From contig CAJTQV010000001.1 of assembly GCA_910578385.1 (NCBI GenBank), forward strand, positions 186,001-250,000: a DNA stretch of 64,000 nucleotides. The letters are read 5' to 3'. The notes beneath the pieces are model-generated. The model saw only the letters and a list, made by a program, of their open reading frames with translations. It made no database searches and had not been told where the DNA came from. The translations under genes were made by a program, and so were the position numbers. Positions 1 through 8,170 of this stretch are shown piece by piece (within the stretch, counting starts at the first letter, position 1; every line of letters starts with the position of its first letter). The DNA comes from an uncultured Muribaculaceae bacterium (lineage in GTDB: Bacteria > Bacteroidota > Bacteroidia > Bacteroidales > Muribaculaceae).

Positions 1-2208
1 GGCTCCGAAGTATTTGAAATTCCCTCCCCAGTCGAATATACAGAATTTCTTCTTATGTTCTCCGGCACCGTAGATGTCCGGACTCAATCGCGTGCCTCGT
101 CCTATCATTTGCAGGAACTTGATCCGGGAGCGTACACGCTTGAAGAAGACGAGGTTCAGAGCGTCGGGTACATCAATTCCGGTGTCGAGCATATCTACCG
201 ACACCGCGATCTGAGGTTCCGAGTCGCGCTCGCTGAACCGGTCAATCAGGTCTTGCGAATACTTTATCGAGTAATCAATCTGCTCGCAGAAGTGCGGGCC
301 ATACTCCGGATAAAGCACGTTGAAACGCTCCACAATCAGACCGGCCGTCTTGGTATTCATGGCAAATATGATTGTCTTGCCTATCATCTCGCCCGAATGA
401 ATCTTAAAGCCGTTCTCCATGAGGTCCTGGAGCATCTTGTCGATTGTGTCGGTGTTGTAGATATACTTGTAGATTTCCTGCTCGCCGATGTCGCGTGGTC
501 GCGCATTGTCGTCAGGATCTTTGGTTGCCTGTTCATATTCCCACACCTGTTCGAGCTGTTCCTTTTCTCCGTCGGATAGGTCATCATACTTTATACCCTC
601 GTTCACAACCTTGGAGCCGTGTATCAGTCCCTTGTAGTCCACAAGATAGCCGTCGTCTACGGCCGTCTCATACTCGTAATAATCGGTCGGTTCGCCACCT
701 TCAAGGTCCAGAAGGTCATAGGTGGATTTGTCAACCTGGTCACGCGGAGTGGCGGTCAGACCGACAAGCAGCGAGTCGAAATAGCGGAATATGTCACCAT
801 ACTTGCCGAATACCGAGCGGTGCGCCTCATCTATTATTATCAGGTCAAAACGTCCGATGCTGTAAGGTTTTTCGTCAGTGTTGACGTAGTTGATCATGGT
901 CTGGTAGGTAGAGAATGTTATCCGGGCATTGGGGTCAATCTCCGTGGTCTTGTCGCTCAATACGGTGATTGGCGTGTTTGGCAACAGTTTGGCGAATGAC
1001 CGCGCCGCCTGATTTACGAGCGATGTCCGGTCGGCGAGAAAAAGAGTGTTCTTTACCCGTCCGTTCCTCTGGAGAACATCCACAAGCGAGATTGCCGTGC
1101 GTGTCTTGCCGGTGCCTGTGGCCATGACCAACAGACCGCGCCGATGGTGGGCGTTGAACCATTCGCACATGTTCTTTATCGCACGCTTCTGATAATACCG
1201 GTCGGTTATCGCATCCTTTACCGAGAAGTCGGTTATGGCCACTGGCGATGTGCGCCGCGACATTATCAGTTCAAGGTCTTTCTCCGTATGGAATGCGAAA
1301 AGTTGGCGCGGCGGATAACCCAAACCATCAATCACGTATATTTCAAAGCCGTTCGTGTAATAGATTACCGGGCGGACTTTGTAACGCTTTTCAAGACAGT
1401 CTGCATAAAGTTCCGCCTGATGCTTGCCCGCCACGGCATCTTTGCTTGTGCGTTTAGCCTCGATTACAGCAAGCGGTTTTCCGTCAGCGCCGAACAGCAC
1501 ATAATCGGCATAGCCTTTGCCCGATCCGTTGGGCATACCTTCCACCTCCACCTCAACACATGCCTTTGATGAAGCGATGTCTCCTTCCATATCGAGTAAT
1601 TCCCAACCGGACTCGCGTAGCATCAGATCGATAAACCGGCGGCGTGTCTCTGCCTCCGATATGTCACCCCAGCTAAGTTGGGCGGTGACAGCAGGGGCTT
1701 CCTCTACTTTGGCCGGTTCAATCTTGGCGGCAAATGACTCGGGCGACTCAGCCGCGCGAGGAACGAAAATTCGTGGTCGCGGCTTGCTGGTAGGCAGCCA
1801 CGACTTGTCAAACGGCGCGAGTGAATCAATAAAACGGAGTTTGAGAAGCACCGCACCGGTGAGATTATACAGATTGAGGGTAGTGAAGAATGCGTCGCTG
1901 CGCGTCACCGCGCCGTCGTGGGCAGCGAGATTGCCGACTTTCCGTATCCAGTGGACGGCCCGCATCAGGTCAGCGTCGGCGATAAAATCGGCGAACACAG
2001 GCGAGGTGCTGAGCTGGTGGAGCGAGGCGCGTTCCGGAAGTTCCACCCTCTTCATCCGGTATATAGCCTTGACGAGCCACTCCAACGCCTTCCGCGCATT
2101 GATGGCCGCCGAGTCAGGCTCGGTGTACTGACGCTGCTCGCACAGGTCACACAGACTGTGCAGCTGAGCAAGCTCCGGAAACTCCCTGAGATAATCAAAG
2201 TTCAGCAT
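1..2208 (-). CDS. hsdR: Type I restriction enzyme, R subunit (HsdR), 3' end beyond the window
   Basis: Motor and nuclease subunit of a type I restriction-modification complex; cleaves unmodified DNA after ATP-driven translocation. The frame is open for 736 codons from an ATG at 2208 to the left edge. In order: an N-terminal DUF4145-like helical segment, a nuclease domain with a PD-(D/E)XK-like stretch (YADYVLFG then AVIEAKRT, residues about 230-255), and a superfamily 2 helicase with Walker A ATGTGKTRTA (about 360-370), DEAH box IIIDEAHRS (about 457-465) and a later TGIDVPDALNLVFF/QMIGRGTRLSP block. Family members run about 800-1000 residues, so the C-terminal part is missing. It is the last visible gene of the hsd operon, 7 nt after the DUF1016 gene. 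Family assignment is firm; DNA specificity is unknown. Confidence 0.93.
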   Translation of the reverse strand, partial: MLNFDYLREFPELAQLHSLCDLCEQRQYTEPDSAAINARKALEWLVKAIYRMKRVELPERASLHQLSTSPVFADFIADADLMRAVHWIRKVGNLAAHDGAVTRSDAFFTTLNLYNLTGAVLLKLRFIDSLAPFDKSWLPTSKPRPRIFVPRAAESPESFAAKIEPAKVEEAPAVTAQLSWGDISEAETRRRFIDLMLRESGWELLDMEGDIASSKACVEVEVEGMPNGSGKGYADYVLFGADGKPLAVIEAKRTSKDAVAGKHQAELYADCLEKRYKVRPVIYYTNGFEIYVIDGLGYPPRQLFAFHTEKDLELIMSRRTSPVAITDFSVKDAITDRYYQKRAIKNMCEWFNAHHRRGLLVMATGTGKTRTAISLVDVLQRNGRVKNTLFLADRTSLVNQAARSFAKLLPNTPITVLSDKTTEIDPNARITFSTYQTMINYVNTDEKPYSIGRFDLIIIDEAHRSVFGKYGDIFRYFDSLLVGLTATPRDQVDKSTYDLLDLEGGEPTDYYEYETAVDDGYLVDYKGLIHGSKVVNEGIKYDDLSDGEKEQLEQVWEYEQATKDPDDNARPRDIGEQEIYKYIYNTDTIDKMLQDLMENGFKIHSGEMIGKTIIFAMNTKTAGLIVERFNVLYPEYGPHFCEQIDYSIKYSQDLIDRFSERDSEPQIAVSVDMLDTGIDVPDALNLVFFKRVRSRIKFLQMIGRGTRLSPDIYGAGEHKKKFCIFDWGGNFKYFGA

Positions 2209-2215
2209 GGCCTAA

Positions 2216-3262
2216 TTATCCTTTCATACGTTTGAAATTCTCTTTAGTCTTTTCAATCTCGCGGCGCAATTCTTCCTCTGTCGGAAGCATCAACTTATAC
2301 TTAGGTGCAAAGATGCTGATGTCGCTCCTGCTTCCAAGAGTATATTCAATGACAGTGTCATTTTTCTCCGAACACAAAATAATTCCTACTGTCGGATTAT
2401 CATCTCGAGTACAAACTTCCTTATTGAAATAGTTTACATACAACTGCATCTGACCAACATCTGCGTAGCTCGCCTTATTCATTTTGAGGTCAACAATTAC
2501 ATAACAGTGAGCAAGGACATTGTAAAAAACTAAATCCGGATAGAAATGGTCTCCCTCCAGAGTGAACCTCTTCTGTCGGCCCATAAATGCATATCCTCTC
2601 CCGAGTTCAAGGAGAAAATCCTCTATATGAGTAAGGATTGCGCTTTCGAGTTCTCTTTCCTGCAAAGACGGGTCTTCTTTCAAATCAAGAAACTCAAGTA
2701 CAAATGGGTCATGTACCAATTCCAATGGATCGAACTTTTCAGGTTTGACCGGGATATTTCTTTCTATTATATCTCTTACTTCCTTGTCATCACGATGAGA
2801 CGATAGCAACCGTTCATAATACTGGGTAGCAATTTGGCGTTCAAGTTGCCGCACACTCCATGACTCTTTGACCGCCGATTTTGCATAATAATCCCTTGCC
2901 TTATGATTATCAACTCGCATAAGAATTTGATAATGAGACCACGATAATTTGGCAGACAGCGTCTGCCAAATTGGGAAAGTCAGATAAAACTGACGCATAT
3001 TTCTTAAATTGCGTGCAGAAAATCCCTTACCGAAAACCTTAGTAAGATTCATTGAAATTGAATCGATAAGGCTGTCGCCATATGATGCATTATCTTCTCC
3101 ACCCTGGGCGTTGACAATAAGTTCACCGATATGCCAATATGCCTGTACCATAGTGGTATTTACTGTGTTGGCGACTTTAGTACGGGCTTCTTTCAAAATC
3201 TGACTGATTTGAGAGAACAGGTTTTCAGTTGGAAGGTTGTTATTATGAATCAGATTTGACAT
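2216..3262 (-). CDS. DUF1016/YhcG-family PDDEXK nuclease-like protein
   Basis: A 348-residue protein of the YhcG/DUF1016 family, with an N-terminal helical DUF1016 region (KVANTVNTTMVQAYWHIG, SWSHYQILMRV) and a C-terminal PD-(D/E)XK fold: FYPDLVFYN near residue 240 and YVIVDLKMNKA near 258, then QMQLYVNYF. The family is widespread beside type I restriction loci and is predicted, not well shown, to be a nuclease. It lies between hsdS and hsdR in the same direction, so it is probably co-transcribed. I chose the ATG at 3262 because it matches the usual short N-terminus and is preceded by an AT-rich leader; an in-frame ATG at 3313 would overlap the end of hsdS by 13 nt. The gene is visibly more AT-rich than hsdM and hsdR, which suggests a separate origin. 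Confidence 0.88.
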   Translation of the reverse strand: MSNLIHNNNLPTENLFSQISQILKEARTKVANTVNTTMVQAYWHIGELIVNAQGGEDNASYGDSLIDSISMNLTKVFGKGFSARNLRNMRQFYLTFPIWQTLSAKLSWSHYQILMRVDNHKARDYYAKSAVKESWSVRQLERQIATQYYERLLSSHRDDKEVRDIIERNIPVKPEKFDPLELVHDPFVLEFLDLKEDPSLQERELESAILTHIEDFLLELGRGYAFMGRQKRFTLEGDHFYPDLVFYNVLAHCYVIVDLKMNKASYADVGQMQLYVNYFNKEVCTRDDNPTVGIILCSEKNDTVIEYTLGSRSDISIFAPKYKLMLPTEEELRREIEKTKENFKRMKG

Positions 3263-3300
3263 AACTTTAAAATTAAAAATGGAGTATGATACCTTACTTT

Positions 3301-4410
3301 TTAATTGAACCAATAATCCATGCGGCTGTCGAGTAGCGTCTGCAACTCCCTCAACGACTTCTCAATCTCCCCTTTCCGGGCCTCGATCGCCTCCACCTTC
3401 GCCGCAAATTTCCGCTGCAATTCGAGAGGCGGCAGAATGATAGGAAAAGCGTTTAGAGTTTTCTGATTGATATTGGCAATATTGCAACCACGTCCGGAAC
3501 TTGTAAGAACTGCTCTCACTTCTTTTGTCCTTAGAAGATGTAGCAAGTACGAGTGATTAACACTATCCGAATTGACTCTACACCTTATACAGAAGCCACT
3601 GAATGTACAATCTTCATCAACATCCCGTACAAGCACAGATCTGCCAATAAGAGCTTTGTTTCCGTTTGATCTTACGAAGACAATATCATTATCTTTTAGC
3701 AAATACTCATTAGATATTGAATCCGAGATGCTAAGAACAAGGAAATCTGATGGCGATAGATACTTATTATCCTTAAAACATCCCACACCGAGACACTTTA
3801 TAGGTTTTCCACTTTCATCAGGGGCATAATTCAACCCATTCTTGAAGGAGGCTATGGTACCAAGTGTTGTACATTCCCAATCAAAATCATTATACACCGG
3901 ATTTCCGAACATAGTATAAAACAGTGATTGCGCCAGCAAGTCAAGCTGTTTGATTTGCTCACGCTTAGCCTCAATCACCGAATTGATCCCGTCCAACTCT
4001 TCTACTATCCGCCGTTGGACTACTAACGGGGGAATAGGCATTACGATTTTCAATAAATCTGCTTTGACCAAGCTTGGCAAAGTTGTAGCCCTATTATGCC
4101 TCATAAAGTCATAATCCACACAGAAATAATAGAGAAACTTTGCCTCGATACATGACTTATTTGGTACTATTCCGAAAGCTGTATCAACATTCCAAAATTT
4201 AGTTTTAACGAATATTGGCTTATTTATACTCCCTTTTCTGCCGAGTATTACAGAATCTTCTGGACATAGATATGAGTTTGCGTAGCTCATTATACCACCA
4301 CTACCATATATTGGATATTGCCCATGCGGACTTTCTACATTTTTCTGATTCTTACCGTTTATAATAGTAAGTACTTCTTGCCAAGGTTTATACTCCCAAT
4401 TATGTTTCAT
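3301..4410 (-). CDS. hsdS: Type I restriction enzyme, specificity subunit (HsdS)
   Basis: Target-recognition subunit that sets the DNA sequence read by both the methylase and the restriction complex. 369 residues with the usual repeated layout: first target-recognition domain (about 1-140), conserved helix (IPPLVVQRRIVEELDGINSV, about 145-190), second target-recognition domain, and a second helix (ILPPLELQRKFAAKVEAI) at the C-terminus. The start at 4410 is set by an ATGA overlap with the stop codon of the upstream four-helix gene, which implies translational coupling. AT-richer and less conserved in composition than hsdM, as expected for exchangeable target domains. No second hsdS or recombinase lies next to it. 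Confidence 0.93.
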   Translation of the reverse strand: MKHNWEYKPWQEVLTIINGKNQKNVESPHGQYPIYGSGGIMSYANSYLCPEDSVILGRKGSINKPIFVKTKFWNVDTAFGIVPNKSCIEAKFLYYFCVDYDFMRHNRATTLPSLVKADLLKIVMPIPPLVVQRRIVEELDGINSVIEAKREQIKQLDLLAQSLFYTMFGNPVYNDFDWECTTLGTIASFKNGLNYAPDESGKPIKCLGVGCFKDNKYLSPSDFLVLSISDSISNEYLLKDNDIVFVRSNGNKALIGRSVLVRDVDEDCTFSGFCIRCRVNSDSVNHSYLLHLLRTKEVRAVLTSSGRGCNIANINQKTLNAFPIILPPLELQRKFAAKVEAIEARKGEIEKSLRELQTLLDSRMDYWFN

Positions 4411-4967
4411 GATTTTTGGATTTTGTTTCGGTAGTTGATTCTGGCTTGGTACATCTGTTCTTTGATGCCTCCGTTTTGGACGAAGTCGGTTTTGCAACGC
4501 TCTATGAGTTTGAGCAGCAACAGGTCTGCCTGGTGCAACAGGGTGATTGCGATGTTGCAGATTGTTTCGTCGCTGCGGCTCTGTATCGCGTCGCGGTAGT
4601 ATGCCGAGTCATTATGCCGTGCGCATATGGCGCGTGTCTTCACACTCTTCTCGCTGTTGACCTCCCATTGACTAAGCCCCCGCACACGGAGATAGTCCTC
4701 GTAATCCAACAGCAATTCCTGAAGACTCGCCTTAGCTACGTTGAGCAGCTTCAACTCCGTCTCGCTCGAAGTGGTCGAAGCCGCAGAACCCTCCGCAATG
4801 TTCTGCCGGCCTGAACGCGCAGCCTGAACCATCTGGTCAATCGTACGGTCACCGGGGCGCAGGTACTTGTGCGCGAAGTAATAGGTGATGTCGTAGATGC
4901 ACTCGGTCTTCTGAAAGACAATCAGGTTGCGGTAATTGCCCTTGATCGGCAGGAAGTCGGTCGGCAT
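4407..4967 (-). CDS. Four-helix bundle protein of the S23/suffix-domain type in the hsd operon
   Basis: A 186-residue helical protein resembling four-helix bundle proteins related to the 23S rRNA intervening-sequence protein, with the extended C-terminal suffix domain. Recognisable parts are FQKTECIYDITYYFAHKYL near the N-terminus, DQMVQAARSGRQNIAEGSAAS (about 45-65) and LLLDYEDYLR (about 85-95). These proteins recur inside type I restriction operons of Bacteroidota; their role is unknown. It sits between hsdM and hsdS, overlaps the start of hsdS by 4 nt, and is separated from hsdM by an array of 9-bp repeats. A scaffold or regulator of the complex is possible but is inference. Confidence 0.82.
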   Translation of the reverse strand: MPTDFLPIKGNYRNLIVFQKTECIYDITYYFAHKYLRPGDRTIDQMVQAARSGRQNIAEGSAASTTSSETELKLLNVAKASLQELLLDYEDYLRVRGLSQWEVNSEKSVKTRAICARHNDSAYYRDAIQSRSDETICNIAITLLHQADLLLLKLIERCKTDFVQNGGIKEQMYQARINYRNKIQKS

Positions 4968-5002
4968 AGTTTTTCGGTTTTAAAGGTTAGTATTTTTGTT
5001 GG

Positions 5003-5119
5003 TTATAAGGCTTATATGTCTTATAGGGCTTATATGTCTTATAGGGCTTATGGGTCTTATAGGTCCTATAGGGCTTATAACTCCTATTTGGCTTATAAGA
5101 CCTATCCGGCCTATTGGGT
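5003..5119. repeat. Degenerate 9-bp tandem array between hsdM and the four-helix gene
   Basis: Thirteen consecutive 9-bp units with consensus YTATARGKC (for example TTATAGGGC, TTATATGTC, CTATCCGGC), in strict 9-base register with no insertions. The last unit covers the stop codon of hsdM (5111-5113), so the array begins exactly at the 3' end of that gene and ends about 35 nt before the next start. Because 9 is a multiple of 3, gain or loss of units would never shift a reading frame. Confidence 0.9.
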
Positions 5120-6616
5120 TATCAGCTCCGTCAGGCGGGCGAGCGAGGCTGTGATGGTGGTTTCGAGGTCGTTGATACGACCGAGAATCACTTCGGGGGC
5201 ATCGTAGTGCACTTCCTCGCGGATGGTTTCCTTGTAGGTGTTGAAGGCAAGGTCGTAGTCATGTTCGCGAATCTCGTCGGCCTGTACCATAAAAGACCGG
5301 TCGGTGCGCTTACGGTCTGCCTCCGGCTCAAGATTGTGGAAACGGGCTATGATGTCGGGAATATCATTGTCGCTGACTGGATTGCGTTTGTCGTCAAGCG
5401 AGAAGCCGTCAGCCTTCATGTCGTAGAACCAGACCTTGTCAGTACCACCAGCTCCCGTCTTGGTGAAGATTATTATAGCTGTCGAGACTCCCGCATAGGG
5501 CTTGAACACGCCCGACGGCATCGAGATGATGGCCTCCAGACGGTTGCCGTCAACTATAGCCTTGCGGATGGCCTTGTGAGCATTGGAGGAGCCGGTCAGT
5601 ACTCCGTCGGGGACAATCGACGCGCACCGGCCCCCGACCGCAAGCGAACGCAGGAAGAGCGACAGGAAAAGAAGCTCTGTCTTCTTAGTCTTGGCTGTGG
5701 CAAGCAACGACTTCGCCACTCCCTCATAATCAAGATTGCCCGCAAAGGGGGGATTGGCAAGAATAAGGGAATAGCGGTCAGTATCGGTATTGTCGCCCGA
5801 CAGCGAGTCGCGGAAAGCCACGTCGGGGTTGTTGATGTCATGGAGCATGAGGTTCATCGCGCCGATCCGGAGCATGGTCTGGTCGGTATCGAATCCGTGA
5901 AGCATCGAGTTTCGGAAGTGCTCGTCGTGCGCGGGCTGCATCAGCTCCCTGCTGTAATGCTCCTTCACATACTTTGCAGCCTCGACAATGAAACCGGCCG
6001 AACCCATTGCCGGGTCGCATATGGTGTCGCGGAGCGACGGCTGCATCAGCTCCACCATCATCCTGATTATGTGGCGGGGAGTGCGGAACTGCCCGTTCTG
6101 TCCCGAGGCCGCCATCTTGCCGAGTATGTACTCGTAGACATCGCCCATCGTGTCGCGGTCATTCAGATCGAGCGCATCGATACCGTCAACAATCCTTACC
6201 AGTGCCTTGGGACTCTGAATCAGGAAGACGGCGTTGCCCATGAACCGCGAGTATGCCGAATCGGAACCACGGTCGAGGTTCTTGATATAAGGAAAGACAT
6301 CCCGGCTGATCGTGCGATACATCTTGTCGGCCTCGTAATGCTTGAAGTTGTGCCAGCGCAAAGTCTCAACCGGAACATCCTTGTCGGTTTCCGGATTGTG
6401 CCATGAACCATATTCGAAGGTTGCATCACTTACAGCCATGTCAAGTCCAAGTTCCTGCGAGAGACTTTCCTGTTGGATCTGGACATCGTCGAGCATCTTC
6501 ATGAACAGCAGGTATGTCATCTGTTCAAGAACAGTCATGGGGTTGGTTATGCCGGAACCTTCCCAGAATGTCCGCCATATCTGGTCTATCTGATTTTTTA
6601 TCTGTCCTGTTATCAT
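5111..6616 (-). CDS. hsdM: Type I restriction enzyme, M subunit (HsdM), adenine-N6 methyltransferase
   Basis: 501 residues, normal for the family. Transfers methyl from S-adenosylmethionine to adenine within the sequence chosen by HsdS. The N-terminal HsdM helical domain (NQIDQIWRTFWEGSGI, MTYLLFMKML) is followed by the class I methyltransferase core: SAM-binding DPAMGSAGFIVEAA near residue 202 and catalytic NPPFAG near 287. First gene of the operon; its promoter is at 6673-6703 and its stop codon is the last unit of the 9-bp repeat array. Confidence 0.96.
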   Translation of the reverse strand: MITGQIKNQIDQIWRTFWEGSGITNPMTVLEQMTYLLFMKMLDDVQIQQESLSQELGLDMAVSDATFEYGSWHNPETDKDVPVETLRWHNFKHYEADKMYRTISRDVFPYIKNLDRGSDSAYSRFMGNAVFLIQSPKALVRIVDGIDALDLNDRDTMGDVYEYILGKMAASGQNGQFRTPRHIIRMMVELMQPSLRDTICDPAMGSAGFIVEAAKYVKEHYSRELMQPAHDEHFRNSMLHGFDTDQTMLRIGAMNLMLHDINNPDVAFRDSLSGDNTDTDRYSLILANPPFAGNLDYEGVAKSLLATAKTKKTELLFLSLFLRSLAVGGRCASIVPDGVLTGSSNAHKAIRKAIVDGNRLEAIISMPSGVFKPYAGVSTAIIIFTKTGAGGTDKVWFYDMKADGFSLDDKRNPVSDNDIPDIIARFHNLEPEADRKRTDRSFMVQADEIREHDYDLAFNTYKETIREEVHYDAPEVILGRINDLETTITASLARLTELITQ

Positions 6617-6672
6617 AGTCCGTTGTATTTGTGCCGAATCGCGTAAATCAGAGCGGTGCGTGTCAGCGCATA

Positions 6673-6703
6673 CAAAGGTAATGATTTTTTATGAGACATC
6701 AAA
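6673..6703 (-). promoter_or_regulatory. Promoter of the hsd operon
   Basis: On the minus strand TTTG (6703-6700), 19 nt, then TACCTTTG (6680-6673), a full match to the Bacteroidota TTTG-N19-TAnnTTTG promoter. It leaves a leader of about 50 nt before hsdM. The -33 element lies in the T-run of the malic enzyme terminator. Confidence 0.8.
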
Positions 6704-6734
6704 AAATAGCCGCCCCGATTGAAGGGCGGCTATT
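6701..6734 (-). terminator. Rho-independent terminator after the malic enzyme gene
   Basis: Perfect 11-bp stem (6705-6715 with 6724-6734), 8-nt loop, followed on the minus strand by six T. It separates the malic enzyme gene from the hsd operon, both read leftward. Confidence 0.88.
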
Positions 6735-6775
6735 GTATGTGAAATGGTTGTTATCGAGAGGGTATGGCGGGCTGC

Positions 6776-8044
6776 TTATTTGAGCACGGTGTGGAGGAAA
6801 CGGTCGTATTCCTCCCAGTCGCGGATGGGGTTGGCAGCCACGCCTGAGAGCATCGCACCCTGTGCCACAGCCGGAGAAACCTTGTAAAGCAGACGCGGGT
6901 CGAAAGGCTTCGGAAGGATGTACTCGGGACCGAACGAAAGCTCTTTCAGGCCATAGACCTCAAGAACAGACTCGGGCACGGGTTCCTTGGCGAGAGCGGC
7001 GATAGCGTAGGTTGCCGCAACCTTCATCTCCTCGGTGATAGCGCTTGCATGGCAGTCGAGAGCACCACGGAAGATGTAGGGGAAGCCGAGCACGTTGTTA
7101 ACCTGGTTGGGATAGTCGCTGCGGCCTGTCGCGAAAATAACATCCTGACGGGTTGAGTGGATGAGGTCGTACGAAATCTCGGGGTTCGGGTTGGCAAGCG
7201 CGAACACAATAGGCTTCGGAGCCATTGAGAGAACCATCTCCGGAGTGAGAACGTCGGCCACGCTCAGGCCGAGGAACACGTCAGCACCCTTCATGGCCTC
7301 TTCGAGAGAGTGTACATCCTGGTTGGTCACAAACTCCTGCTTGTACTTGTTGATGTCAGTGCGGTCTGCGCGGAGCACACCCTTCGAGTCGCACATGATG
7401 ACGTTCTCCGGCTTGACACCGAGACGTATATAGAGCTTGGTGCAGCTGATTGCAGCTGCGCCGGCACCGTTCACGACGAGCTTTACCTCACCGATTTTCT
7501 TGCCCTGAATCTCAAGTGCGTTAAGAAGAGCGGCACCTGATATGATGGCTGTACCATGCTGGTCATCGTGCATGACAGGGATGTCACACTCAGCCTTCAC
7601 GCGAGTCTCGATCTCGAAGCTCTCAGGAGCCTTGATATCCTCCAGGTTGATACCGCCGAATGTCTTGGAGATAGCCTTGACAGTCTCGATGAATTTATCG
7701 GGATTCTCCTCGTCAACCTCGATGTCGAAAGAGTCGATACCTGCGAAAATCTTGAAAAGAAGAGCCTTGCCCTCCATAACCGGCTTCGATGCGAGGGCAC
7801 CGATGTTGCCGAGACCCAATACGGCTGTACCGTTCGAGATGACTGCCACGAGATTACCCTTGTTGGTGTACTTGTAAGCGTCATAAGGATTCTTCTCGAT
7901 CTCAAGGCAGGGATATGCCACGCCCGGCGAGTATGCGAGTGCGAGATCCTTCTGGTTGGCATGAGGCTTGGTGGGAACCACCTCGGTCTTTCCGGGGCGT
8001 CCCTCCATGTGGTACTTAAGTGCTTCTTCTTCTAATGCATTCAT
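6776..8044 (-). CDS. Malic enzyme, short form without phosphotransacetylase domain
   Basis: Oxidative decarboxylation of malate to pyruvate with reduction of NAD(P). 422 residues from an ATG at 8044 (MNALEEEALKYH), chosen over an upstream start because it follows a typical TTTTAACC leader and matches the family N-terminus. N-terminal malic domain with KTEVVPTKPHANQKDLALAYSPGVA and the metal-binding DIKAPESFEIE and MHDDQHGTAII segments, then the NAD(P)-binding domain (VVNGAGAAAISC, LANPNPEIS). It ends just after AANPIRDWEEYDRF, where the roughly 760-residue MaeB enzymes continue into a phosphate acetyltransferase-like domain; that domain is absent. Monocistronic, ended by the hairpin at 6701-6734. 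Confidence 0.93.
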   Translation of the reverse strand: MNALEEEALKYHMEGRPGKTEVVPTKPHANQKDLALAYSPGVAYPCLEIEKNPYDAYKYTNKGNLVAVISNGTAVLGLGNIGALASKPVMEGKALLFKIFAGIDSFDIEVDEENPDKFIETVKAISKTFGGINLEDIKAPESFEIETRVKAECDIPVMHDDQHGTAIISGAALLNALEIQGKKIGEVKLVVNGAGAAAISCTKLYIRLGVKPENVIMCDSKGVLRADRTDINKYKQEFVTNQDVHSLEEAMKGADVFLGLSVADVLTPEMVLSMAPKPIVFALANPNPEISYDLIHSTRQDVIFATGRSDYPNQVNNVLGFPYIFRGALDCHASAITEEMKVAATYAIAALAKEPVPESVLEVYGLKELSFGPEYILPKPFDPRLLYKVSPAVAQGAMLSGVAANPIRDWEEYDRFLHTVLK

Positions 8045-8170
8045 GGTTAAAATCTGTTTTTGGAAACTGTACATACAGTTTCTCTGATATTATTATAACA
8101 ATTTAAGGTTAATCTTGATTTTTTCTTTTATCTTTGCAGCCCGTAAGGGTTGCAAATCTTATGCAAATAT

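Noticed and set aside
3301..4410. Shuffling of hsdS by inversion.
   Set aside because: There is no second hsdS fragment, no recombinase and no inverted repeat near the gene.
5003..5119. CRISPR array.
   Set aside because: The unit is only 9 bp with no spacers and no cas genes anywhere in the window.
5114..6406. A 430-codon open frame antisense to hsdM.
   Set aside because: The opposite strand encodes a complete HsdM with all motifs; the antisense protein has no recognisable domain and follows from codon composition.
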